From Strongylocentrotus purpuratus (taxonomy: Eukaryota; Echinodermata; Echinoidea; Camarodonta; Strongylocentrotidae): a stretch of 64,000 nt of DNA. How positions within the stretch are numbered: position 1 is the first letter of the stretch; each line of letters begins with the position of its first letter. Below the pieces are notes generated by a model. The model was not told the DNA's origin, searched no databases, and saw only the letters and a list, made by a program, of their open reading frames with translations. Where the stretch lies: positions 29,659,153-29,723,152 of the forward strand of contig NW_022145609.1 of NCBI RefSeq assembly GCF_000002235.5, in the 5' to 3' direction. Positions 44,001 through 56,500 of this stretch are shown piece after piece. Position numbers and translations under genes: made by a program.

Positions 44001-47000
44001 CCACTTGATGGCACTATAATTAGAATGGGATGTTTCCTAATGGTGCATGCAGTGCAGGGATACCCCAATGAGTCTAAATGAGGGAAGACTTATAAATACA
44101 ATACCTTGAATCGTAACACCAGCTTATCATATTGGTATCATCATAACATACAACTGGAAATAAGCTTTAAAACTTTTGACTTAAATTTATATTAAATATA
44201 TTAAAGTGACATAGCATTGGTCCTTCTAGTACCATAGCGAGGGAAATTTGTCATTTGGGGAGGCATTGGTCTGAAGTGGATGCAATGCAAGATAACAGGG
44301 GCCATCTTGTGAACCATCTTCTTTTCACATTGCCTCCCTTCCTCTCCCTTTCTGTCTATTTTTGTTTTGCCCATGCCCCCCCCCCCTCCCCTCCAACGCA
44401 TCCCAACTAGCAACTGCACCAGTTCTAAACATAAAGGCATTAGGGGTTGCTATAACAGGCCTACACTATAGTACTCTAAAATAAAAGATTTAAAGGCTTG
44501 TCCATTTAATCTTAATTTTCTCTAAAGCAGCGTATTTGTCAAGCATTAATGCCTCTTTTTTCTTCACTTAGCATTGAAATCCCTAGCATAAAATACAATC
44601 CTAGTATTCTACGGTCACACCTCCATGACTGCAGAGGGGTCAACACCCACCCCGGCAGACAACAGGGGTGAAAGCCCCCACCCATAATAATATTAAGCCC
44701 CCTTCCTATGTTCCTTTCAACCACACTGCACAGGGAGGGCTTCTACGCTGCCTTACTCCTTAGCAACCTCCCAAAGTTCCAAGCCAGTATTGTTTTCATG
44801 ATGACCGTTTATTGATTTGTCTAACGTTTATGAACAGGAACAATGTGATGAGGTTTATCGGAAGAAAGGAGAGACTATTGTCTTTTACAACTCACAAGGT
44901 TAAAAGTGGTACTACCTGTCTGAGCTAACGGTACTCATTAATTTCTTCTGCGTGACTGCCATTGCTTTATACGATCAGCCTACTTATGATCTATCTTCTT
45001 TCCTTATAAAGCATCCTACACTCGATCAGGATAATCTAGTGGCGTAGTATTACTCGAGAAGAAGAAGAAGATATGCTTCATATAAATTAATTTGCCTTCT
45101 CTTCTTCTTCTGCCTCTTCTTCTTCCACTTCTTTTTCCGTCTTCCTCTTCTTCCTCTTTCTTCCCTTCTTCGCCTTCTCCTACTTATCATAATTATATTA
45201 TTCTCTTTACTCTTATTTCTATTTTTCTTTTCTTCTCGAATTCACTCGATCTCCTTGTACGTCTCTAGAATTTCATACTATACTATTCTGTTTTCGCCTC
45301 CTATAATACCTTTTAAATTCAGACCTACTATATTGTGTTACTCAGTACAGGAGCCTATTCACATACAAGCTATGCTTTTTATTTAGGCTCCCCACATTTT
45401 ACATTGTTCTACCTTGCCTGTTATATCTACATATTTTGAAATTTCATACTTATTTTCCGTACATTACGTTTGATTTGAAATCTTTAGTTACCAGTAGGTT
45501 TTTTTTTCTTGTGTGAAATCTATTCTTGTAATAATATACGCCTGTATAAAAAGAATATAAACTGTTTTTCTATGTAAAATGTGGTATAAATAAAACTTCA
45601 AACTTCAAACTTCAACTTCAATTAATTAATACAAATTAATTGTACATTGCAATTGCATAAAGGTCCCTAAATTTAGATTCATGCTATTTGCAGCATCTAA
45701 ACGTATCCTGGAGACATAGACTAGCCAAACCTTTACAGTTTCACAACACTATTGCTGTGCAATCCTTGAAAGAGCGAGGGATATATATATGCAGGTGCTT
45801 TTACGCCGTTAAACGGATGCCGGGTAACACGCTTGACTGTCCCACATTACACTAATCAATTCAAATTAAATACTCAATTATTGGGTGCTTTAGAGTATCA
45901 ATGCCTTAATATTGATCACTTGTGTTTTGAGAGAGGATTTAGAGACATAGCCCTTTCATTTGTTGCAATACACTGTGATGCATTGTGCAAGTTATAAATG
46001 ACATTTCAGAGAGGAAATTAGTAGAACTGTCGACTGCATGAGTTTTTTCTTTCAACAAATCATCTAAATAGGTCAGTAGTTTTTATACTGATAAAAGTGT
46101 TAAAACCAATTATAAGAGAAATTATTTCAGCTGAGTTCACAATTACACAACCTGGCATCAACCCATATATCATACACATACATATCATTAATTTAATTTT
46201 GAAGAAGAAAAATCAGTTCCTCTCTCAAATGTACAAAACTTTTTTTGTGTGTGTATAGATTTTTTAAATGAAGAAGATTTGCTTTTAAAAATACATTCCC
46301 AAAATTATATTCAAACTTATACTACAAATATCTATAAGGATATACATACATTATCACAAAGATACCAAAACTTTAAGACATGTTGTTACAATTACTTTTT
46401 GTGTGTGGTTTCCTTCACTATGTTATAAATGACTACCTCTTGTTTCAAATGTTATAAAGTATACATGCAAATGTATTTGATTATTGACCTATCATATAAG
46501 ACCCCAAAATGGCCTTTCTATATAACTGCCTACCGGTAAAACACTTTTCATCTTCAAGTACCCAGTAATAGCTTATCTCTTTCCTTCAAGATCACAACAC
46601 ACTAATCCCTTGCATGTCCCATATTTGTCCCATTCACTTCTTGCATTGGGCCAGCTTTAATTGGCATCCCCTCACCCATCGATCAGCTCCTCACTGAATT
46701 TGCCTTGCTAAATTGTCGCTGGAGGATTGAATTGATCAAATCATGTTCGGAGCGGCAGCAGAGCGCGACGATCGGTAAACAAGGCTCAAGACCAAGACAA
46801 GGGAAGAGGGCTTAAAGAGGGAGAAGGGCTAGGGGTACGGTATTACACCCGTAGGGGTAGGATGACATCCTCTGCCTACAATCAATCTGTATTGATCACA
46901 GCGTCTAGTTCGGGTGCCGCAATCAATAACTCATCAATGACACTCCTATTCAACTCATACACAGGGAGAGTGAGAACGCAAGGTGCCATGCCATTCAAGC

Positions 47001-50000
47001 CTAAACTAAATTCAATTCCTGGCAATCATCTGTCAAACGAATGGGTTTTCCCTCCTGCCAGTGATGCGTATGGAACGCTGGTGCTCGACTGCCGAACCTA
47101 TAATTATAAATTCCACAGGCATTGATTTGATTTCAGTTAGAATAGATTTCAAGCTTCTCATCAGCACATATTATGAAGAGATGAATGCCTTTAGTGAAAG
47201 CTGTTCAATATTAGCCATTTACTTTGGTCCATGTTTTGGTTTACTGCTTAAAGTCCCTTTCACAACTTCAAATTGTTTGTCATATTATGAGGAATACTTT
47301 GGAATTGCAGAACCAGAATACATTTTCTTAAGTAGGTCCACTATCTTCTTTTAGAAGGGAAGAATAAGAGAATAAAGAAAACCTGTTGATAAGAACCTTT
47401 CCTTTATTACTCTCCTTCTTTCTTTTTCCTTCCTTCTTACTTTTTTGTTTGCCATCTTTCTTTTTCTCATGAACTGTATACTTGTATCTGAGTTCTCACT
47501 AAAATAAAAATCTTCTTCAAGACTAAATTTTAACAAAAATATCTGTCAAATTACAAGCAATCAAGTCAAACAAACTCTATTTCCAGGAATTCATTTTTCA
47601 TTTTATACTCGACAGGGACATATCACCTTAAATTCCTTTTACTTGTGCTGCTTTCACAGGAAGAAGTCACGCAAATTAACAAATCATTAAATATTTTTAG
47701 CTCCCTCAATTGAGGAAAAATGTCTGTTGCCAACAATATCATGTTTGAGAAATTCTATACTTTTTTTTTATTGTCCTACTCATCCACACCTACCATACAT
47801 ACAAGTCAGGCATGATATGAGATCCTAAAATATGTCGCATTTGATCTAGAAAATGATTTCTATCTATAGAGCGAATACCATCCTCTAAAACATGATTTCT
47901 AAAGAGCGAATACCATCCTCTAAAACATGATTTCTATAGTAGAGCGTAAAACTATCCTCTTGTAATAAGGATCAAAGGTCTTTATTCCGCTTTTCAGAGC
48001 CAAATCTATTCCAGGTTTAAGTGAGGAACAACCAGTCTGGAAATTTCTTGGCAATATATAAGTTTTGACTATATCTATTCTGACTGGAGATAGAAAAAAA
48101 AAAGGACAGATTTCATTTCATTTCAGGCTATTTGAAAGGCACTGATAACACACATCGACAAAAACTCTTGACTGTTTTATGAAAGAAAGTATTTTACTCT
48201 GATTTGTGATGGTTCTCAATCAATTGAATTATTTGATGTTCTTTCAAATACCCTGTACATGGCTTGGAAAATGGGCCTTCAATATATTGCGTCCATTTCA
48301 TAATCATTGCTTATTGTGCATTTGTAAACTTGAGCAGGGGGGTGTTTCACAAAGATTCCAAGTTGAACTTAACTCTAAGTTGGACATAAATATTATGGAG
48401 AGCCATTTGTAGCCTTATAATGAATAACATTCAAACGCAAAATTCAAGTATTTTAGACTTTTCATAAATTTCACATCACAAAAATGAAATCTCCCAAGAT
48501 AATAGAAAATATGAATGATTAGAATCAACATTTTATGCCTTTGGAAATAATTTGTACAACATATTTTAAATGATGCTAACAGCTTTCCATAATTGTTAAG
48601 TCCAAATTAGAGATAAGTTCAACTTAGGATCTTTGTGAAACACCCCGCAGATCATATAAGTTCAGAGTACTTTTTGAATGGGGCTTGTCTCAGCTATGAG
48701 TTATGACTAATCCCTATTCCAATTACATATTTTATCTTCATCCATGCATTGCATACAGAGTGCCGGCCAGGGTAAGCTTGCAGTAAAGTTATATATAAAC
48801 TGGGTTTTTCACATAGGCGTGGGCAATGCAAGCACGCTATGTTCATTGTTCATTCATCCAGCACCAAAAACCATGTACATGTATGCTACTATTTCTGACG
48901 ATTGAAACTTAAAGATAAAGTTGAGATCTGGTCATACGATTGCATTGTGAAAGAAACAGTGTGGAATCAATCAGAAAAAGTTTATCATGTAGCATACAGG
49001 GTATAAGTATTTGTGTGTACTGAAAGGTTCTGGAATCTTATGATTTAGAAATTTGGCTCAGTCTTGGTAAAAGTAACAATCACTTTACACAGAAAGATGT
49101 ACAATGTATATGGGACTATTATACACAAACACGTGGCATAAAAATGAGGTTCTCATTTTTAAGCTGACATTACATATGTCACATTTAGAATATGAAAGCA
49201 ATTGAAGAGACTTGCTGTTTTTGGAACATTTTTCTCTAATGTTCTTCTACAATTGCATAATAACAATGTTAACACTCACAAATAATTTTTCACATCTCCC
49301 CAGAACTCAACCTTCTCTTTAAACTCGTGTTTATGGAGAGTGGCTGGCAGTAAATGAGTTTCTATGCAAGCGCTGGCTGACCATGAATTACAACTGAGAC
49401 CATGCAATAGAGGAAACAGCAGGAAACAATTAGACCTGGTATTCTCTCCTTCCACAAATAGACGCCATGTTAATAGCATTGTTGAATAGTGATTGCGATT
49501 GATTCGATATTGAATTCTTTACACTTGCTGATTTTAATGCGACCGCTCACGCAGGTTGTGGCACCTCGTCTCTAAGGCGTAAAACTCCCTTTCTCATGTT
49601 GTGGCATGTCGTGTATAAACTTCCTTTCTCAAGTATACAGAGTATGACTTGTTCATAGTTAATCCGCAAAAGGCGATTTAAAACAGCTTTTTATAAGTAG
49701 TTGAAAAACCCAAGTATATTACAGTATATCAAGAGCACTGGCGTACCTATGGGGGGGGCAGGGGGGGCAGAGTGCCCCCCCTGACGGGCTCCAGGGAAAA
49801 AAAAGAAAAAGAGGAAAGAAAAGAAAAAAAAAGGAAAGGAAAGAAAAAGAAAAAAAGAAAAGGGAAGAAAAAAAGGAAAGAAAGAGAAAAAAGGAAAAAA
49901 AGGAAAAGGAAAGAAAAAGGAAGAAGAAGAGAAAAGGAAGAAAAAGGGAAAAGAAAAGGAAAGGAAAAAAATCGGGAAATTAAAAAAAAAAAGACCATGG

Positions 50001-53000
50001 CCGTACGCACCAGGGGGGGGGGGGCAGTTGACCCCAGATATTTTGAAAACGTACAGTTTTTTTCCTGAAAATGTAGTGTAGGCCTATACCAAATTCTTCA
50101 ATTCTACTTTTGAAAATGCAAAAGTACCCTCATGACCAGTTCGGTCGCTCGAACTCCCTTCACTCCTTTTGCTTTTGAGATTCTTCGAAAACTTTTAACG
50201 CATCTTTCCCCCTCCCCCACCAGAAAAATATTCCGCATACGGCCCTGAAAAATTTAGACAAATGAAAATAGGAAAATATAAGTGATATAACAAATTCGAA
50301 ACTCTTCGCTGGCGCGAACTGCTTGCTAGCCTATTTTGTATTAAATGTTTTCACTTGCTCGTCCCCCTGGAAAAAGAAAAGGATTAGCATTGCCTAGAAT
50401 ACAATTGTGCCTGCCCCGACGGGCCCCGACCTGCAACCATGGCAACAATAACACACAGTGTATGTACCAAATGTTACTAAAAGAGACTAATTCATTTTTC
50501 TCGCTCGCTACACTTGCTCGCGAATAAAATGAATAGATATTGCTTTGGAAACAATTGTGCCCACCCTTGACCTGCAACAATATCATTAAAAATGGAAGAG
50601 TTTTTACGCCCTCTCGCCAAAAAGGAATTGAATCGCGTTAAACGCGATTGCGTCCATTCTGACCTGCACTAATAAAAACTAGTTTATTTATTAATTTCTA
50701 TTAAAAGAGATTTTTTTTTTTGCTTGCTCGCTATGCTCGCTTGCCAAAATGGAATTGACACCGCTAACGTGCCCGCCCCAACCTGCAACAACCAGTTAAT
50801 AATTATGTACCAAACGTTATTCAAAGACGTTTTGGTGTGCTCGTGCTCGCCAAAACGGAATTAACATCACCTTAGACATGATTGTGTAAGCCCTGCCCTG
50901 CAACAAAAAAAATCTGAAATTTATGAACCAATTATCATTACAAAAATTTTGCTCGCTCGCTACGCTCGCTCGCCAAAATAGAAATAACCCCGCTTTTATT
51001 AATCACGTCCCTGACATGGAACAATGAACCCAAGTTTATGTACCATACTTTCCCTATAAAAGAGAAGTGATTTTTTTGCTCGCTCGCCAAAATAGAAATA
51101 ACACCGCTTTTAATAATCACGTCCCTGACATGGAACAATGAACCCAAGTTTATGTACCATATTTTCCCTATAAAAGAGAAGTGATTTTTTTGCTCGCTCG
51201 CTACGCTCGCTCGCCAAAATAGAAATAACACCGCTTTTAATAATCATGTCCCTGACATGGAACAATGAACCCAAGTTTATGTACCATATTTTCCCTACAA
51301 AAGAGAAGTGATTTTTTTGCTCGCTCGCTCGCCAAAATAGAAATAACACCGCTTTTAATAATCATGTCCCTGACATGGAACAATGAACCCAAGTTTATGT
51401 ACCATATTTTCCCTATAAACGAGAAGTGATTTTTTTCGCTCGCTCGCTACGCTCGCTCGCCAAAATAGAAATAACACCGCTTTTAATAATCATGTCCCTG
51501 ACATGGAACAATGAACCCAAGTTTATGTACCATATTTTCCCTACAAAAGAGAAGTGATTTTTTTGCTCGCTCGCTACGCTCGCTCGCCAAAATAGAAATA
51601 ATCCCGCTTTTATTAATCACGTCCCTGACATGGAACAATGAACCCAAGTTTATGTACCATACTTTCCCTATAAAAGAGAAGTGATTTTTTTGCTCGCTCG
51701 CCAAAATAGAAATAACACCGCTTTTAATAATCATGTCCCTGACATGGAACAATGAACCCAAGTTTATGTACCATATTTTCCCTACAAAAGAGAAGTGATT
51801 TTTTTGCTCGCTCGCTACGCTCGCTCGCCAAAATAGAAATAACACCGCTTTTAATAATCATGTCCCTGACATGGAACAATGAATCCAAGTTTATGTACCA
51901 TATTTTCCCTATAAACGAGAAGTGATTTTTTTCGCTCGCTCGCTACGCTCGCTAGCTGGAATTATGTGCCCACCACTAACCTGCTACAATATCATTAAAA
52001 AGAGAAATGTAGGGGGTTGCCTGCCCACCAAAATGGGATTGACATTGCCTGAAACACGATTGTGCCCGCCCCCGACCTGCAACAATGAAACAAATTTTAT
52101 ATAGCAATTCATTGAGAGAGAGATGTATTTAGGCTCGCTATCTAAAATGGGTATGAAATCACCCTAAACACAATATTGTTCCCGCGCCCTGCATGGGACA
52201 ATTGAACCAAGTTTAAGTGGCAATTATTAAAAAAGGAGTGATTTTTTTCTTGCTCGCTACGCTCGTTTGCAAAAAAAAATGAAATTAACGTCGCTAACAA
52301 GTGAATGTTCCCACCCCCAACTTGCAACAATACCAGTTTATATACCAAACGTTACTTAAAGTGTAGCGCCCACACCCCGAGGGAGGGGGCATACCTATTA
52401 AAGGAAGACAAAATAAGAAAAGTGTTGACTAGGATGCATGGCAAAACAAAGTCTTTATTACTTAATCTTCTACAATAACAGTCTTTTCTTACAATAACAT
52501 ATATAAGATCAAATGGCATAACAATACTCTTCAAGTATTAAACACAAATAAATCTACCTGTTCGCATACATTGATTCATTAGCTCTCAGTGTTCTCTTTC
52601 TATATCACTAAGAACATCATCTGGGAAAGTTTCATTACATTACTATCTCTAAAAGAAACTATCCTTACTTCCATGCTTTATGTAAAAGTGCAACTCTTCA
52701 TCGATCTCATAATCATAACTTGGCTACTAATAAATAACTTAACCCTTATCAAATGTCTATAACATTGCGGTATCAGTCAATCTACTTTAGCTTCTAATCA
52801 TATAACTCTTCACTTAGCGTCTCTTTCAAGAAATCACATATATAGACCTAATACAAGAATGTTGGCATAATCATCCCTATACTATTGCCTAATAAGCTTT
52901 CTACTCTTTACGCTCCAAGACTGAGGATCCACTGTGCACATAGACCCTTAGAATGTAATTCTACTCTCAGCCTTCACTAATCCCTAAATTCACAAGTTAC

Positions 53001-53470
53001 TTCTTGTCTCAGGACTTCACATTAATACTGAATAAACTCATAACTCTTCCTTAACTATAGCTCATGTATTTTCCAATAGTCATCTGCATCACTTTGATCT
53101 AATACTATCTTTTTCAGCGAGACTACTGAGCTTGAAAAGATACATCTTCAACAACTTATATCCTAAACTCCTTACAATATTCACAGCACTGGCAAATAGT
53201 CTTAGTCTGCAGTCTGTACTAATAGCTCTAACAAACTTACAACCAATATTACGAATTCCTCTTACTGTATAATCTCATCTTCACATACAGTTCATATTCT
53301 AATTCTAAACAACAACCAATAGTTTTACTAAATACATGTATATTCATTTCATGGTTATATACAAAGCAAAGTGAGAGTGAAAGAGAAAGGGTGAACCATA
53401 CAGAGAGGGAGAGAGAGAGAGAAAGAGAATATAAAGAGAGAGGGGGAGAGAGAGAGAGAGAGAGAGGGAG

Positions 53471-53510
<40 letters not shown>

Positions 53511-56500
53511 TAATTCCCAATAACATTTAACCTGAATTTCATTCCTAACAATATAATACAATGAATTCCAGACAGTGATTATGCAAGTCTTCAACTACAA
53601 TATTTCATCAACCCATCCATCACTAGCTAACTATTAGACAATTTGACCATGTGTTTCTCAACAAGTGTATTCCCCAACTCAAATCCTTTGTCTTCTCATT
53701 TTGCTGACTCTACCAAACTTTCATTCCCGCCTAAGATACCATTTTCCAGCATGGGCAAAAAGCAAACACATTCTATCTCTAACACTTCTCAACATAGCAT
53801 TTGGGTATAGCATATACTCTATCTACACTGTGGGCGTGTAATGCATTGCAGTGGATGGTCAAGCTTGGGGAGAGAGGGGATTAAGAACTCTGATAAGAAG
53901 TTGTGTTCACATTGCACGCACTGCCATAACCTAATAACACACTAATATTATACACATGGTGCGTCCACACTCACTCATACCATAATACTGAAAGTTAAAG
54001 ATAATCTGGACTCGAACAACCCATTTCGCTATTAAACTGTATCTAACCAAACTATAAATATATAACAATGTGCTTTGGCATAATGCATAGTAAATGGCAC
54101 ATGTCCTTGGCAAAGAATATATATATACACATGAATATTGAGCAAAAGACAAATATACTGACAGTAATAAAGTATATTCTCTTCTCAAAACTTACTTAAA
54201 ATGTTGTCTAAATCAAACAACATAATCATCAATCTCACACACACGATAATACTTTCCTATCATTTCTACAAGTGATTACTATGTTCATCAATGACATTAT
54301 CTCTCCCCACATGGCATCTCTTCCCACATGGCATTTCTTATATTTCCTCTCATAGTCCACATGTCATATAATCCAACAAGTCATTGGCAAAGATCATTAA
54401 TATCTCTTTTTACACAGTAATACAAGATATATGAATAGTGAAGCTATAATAGTTTAGAAATACACATATTATGGAGAACAAGAATATAACACAATTGAAT
54501 AATAAAAGATTCTTTCTTACCTATTAAAGGAAGACAAAATAAGAAAAGTGTTGACTAGGATGCATGGCAAAACAAAGTGAGAAGCCACTCCTGGTATCCC
54601 AGCTGGTGTGTTTAGGTTAGTTGTGGGTGAGGCCACTCTCGCAGGAGGGGGTACCTAATTAACTAAGAGGAGGGACTATATGGGGGCTAGAAATATACTT
54701 GTGTCATACATACATAGTCAAAGATATACAAAAAAATAGGGGGGGGTATTCTGTGGGGCTCCACAAAAGATTTTTTTTTGCTCGCTCGCTCGCCAGAAGT
54801 GAAAATTAGCATCGCCTTTTTTGTTTGTTTCGGTCGCTTGCCCCCCCTGACGGAGTACCCCAGGTACGCCACTGATCAAGAGTAATTTCTAACAGAAGAA
54901 ATTTTGAGTTCTGGAAGCACGTATGTAATTGACCTTGTGCAAACAAAACAACAACAACAACGGCAGCGAATTCACCAATGGAAAGTTTCTGATCGCACAA
55001 CATGCAGTTGGGATGACTAGAGCTACATGTATCTTTCTATTAACTATTATCTTTCTGGTAACTTTACCAACTTTACCACTTGTCCAAATTTCTTATCATT
55101 TTGATGATTCCAGAACCTTGCAGTATACACCCATTACTTATATGCTAGAGGATCAACCTTTTCCGATCGATTCCACAACGTTTCTTTCACAATGCAATCG
55201 CACGACCAGAACTGATCTTTACCTTTAAATTCTATCTTAGAGCGCGTTTATCTAGGCTTGCCACTAGATATGTACATATCGTACCCCACTATCGAACCCC
55301 ACTATTGTACCCCACTATACGATCGTGATTTGCGGGATGTCGCGTTTATCGACCCTTCACGATTCAAAATAAAGGCCTTGTGTCTGCCCAGCTGTTTTGA
55401 CCCGGGAAGCAGACAGTTTCTCGGAGGTCAACTTCACACGTATGCTTGTACACAACACCTGGGTGGTCATATTTGTATGTGAGGTTCAAAACAGCTTTGT
55501 GTTTATCGATCTCTCAGAAACGTGATTCTGGCTGTATGTCACATTCAAAACGCGCCTTTTTGCGTCTTTAGATATGCCCATATCTAAAGACGTTTGAAAA
55601 AGGCTTTGCGTTTATCTACTTCTAAATTTGCCTGAAAGACGTTTGAGAAACCTGATTCTAGCCAAAAATTTGCTAGATAAACGCAACCATAGTCTTTGTG
55701 AAACACTCCCCAAAACTCCCGATTAGCATCAAGTCCTCAAACACAAAACCAAAGTTTATTTATAAAACCAAAGTTGTTGCTTACCTCCCCCATCTTGGTT
55801 GAAGACACTCTTGAGTTGGTTGAGTGCCTCCGAGAAGTTACGGACATCCCGCGTGAGCTGGAGGATCTCCTCCTGGTTCACGATCTGTGTCTCCATACAA
55901 TCAGACACAGAGTTCAGACTGGTCGATGAGTTGCTCTTAGATAGACGATGCCCGGCGGACAACGGTCCACCGCTGGACATAACAGCCACGCTAGCAGGTC
56001 TGAGAGAAGGTTCACCTAGGCTCCCTCCACGCTTTGTCTAGAAGAACAAGAAGAATTGCAAAAAAAATAATCATTCATATCCGCCACTGTGCCTTCAAAT
56101 CTTAAAAAGAAAGTGTTGGAGAAGATCATTATTTCTGACACTTTGAAACTTTGAAGAAAAAAACACTCATATATATATATATGTTCACTTCCTTTGTAAT
56201 TACCTCTTTTGTTATGTGGACATTTATTTTATGTGTATTTTCAATTCAGTACAAATTAAATGAACTATTTCAATCTTCCTGACCACATCAAAATTTCAAT
56301 AGTATAAAACCTTGAATTCTTTAAGTCTCGTTCAGCTAAAACACTGTAAACAAATAAATCAGGTACATGTATCTGCATGCAACAAAAACCGTTACCCATG
56401 ATCACTTCAGATGTGTGATATTATATAGAGAAATATGAATTGTACATTGTTTGTGTCATTTCATTTCAACCAGATTTTTTTCTTTCTTAGCCAGGTTACC

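Larger units (their letters stand above)
52362..54765. mobile_element. LTR-retroelement-like fossil nested in the satellite
   Basis: Begins TGTAGCGCCC, ends GGGGCTCCACA (TG...CA) and is flanked by AAAG on both sides, a 4-bp target duplication. The interior is AT-rich, without any recognisable gag or pol, and holds an exact 61-bp direct repeat (52392-52452, 54518-54578). It could be a large solo LTR or a non-autonomous relative; the family is unknown. It is broken or never coded for protein. It is younger than the satellite it interrupts. Confidence 0.45.
49736..54874. mobile_element. 5.1-kb hAT-like non-autonomous element carrying a satellite array
   Basis: Outer ends CACTGGCGTACCTATGGGG and CCCCAGGTACGCCACTG are inverted, flanked by an exact 8-bp duplication ATCAAGAG (49728-49735 and 54875-54882). 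CAxTG ends plus 8-bp duplication point to hAT, though no transposase is present and other 8-bp superfamilies cannot be excluded. It contains a purine block, a nested small TIR element, the satellite array and a nested LTR-like insertion. Confidence 0.72.
34453..55784 (-). other. 21.3-kb intron 3: transposon-rich, no second gene seen
   Basis: Holds the Helentron-like copy 2, family A MITEs at 37746, 40315, 48909 and 55079, TIR elements at 39258, 41411 and 48337, and the 5.1-kb hAT-like element. It also holds the TIR element at 55241 and polypyrimidine tracts (45055-45180). Stretches 42200-44900 and 45650-48300 show no convincing ORF or repeat beyond short tandem units. Confidence 0.6.

Noticed and set aside
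46735-47125. GC-richer island with an 87-codon open frame
   Set aside because: No recognisable domain, no splice-site logic with the gene, and ordinary flanks; it may be a non-coding conserved element but nothing here proves it.
50938-51845. Repeated minus-strand frame with SERSERAK-like words
   Set aside because: It results from satellite units that happen to stay open; no start context and frame changes between unit types.
50960-51950. CRISPR-like regular repeats
   Set aside because: Units are tandem without unique spacers, in a eukaryotic intron; this is a satellite.
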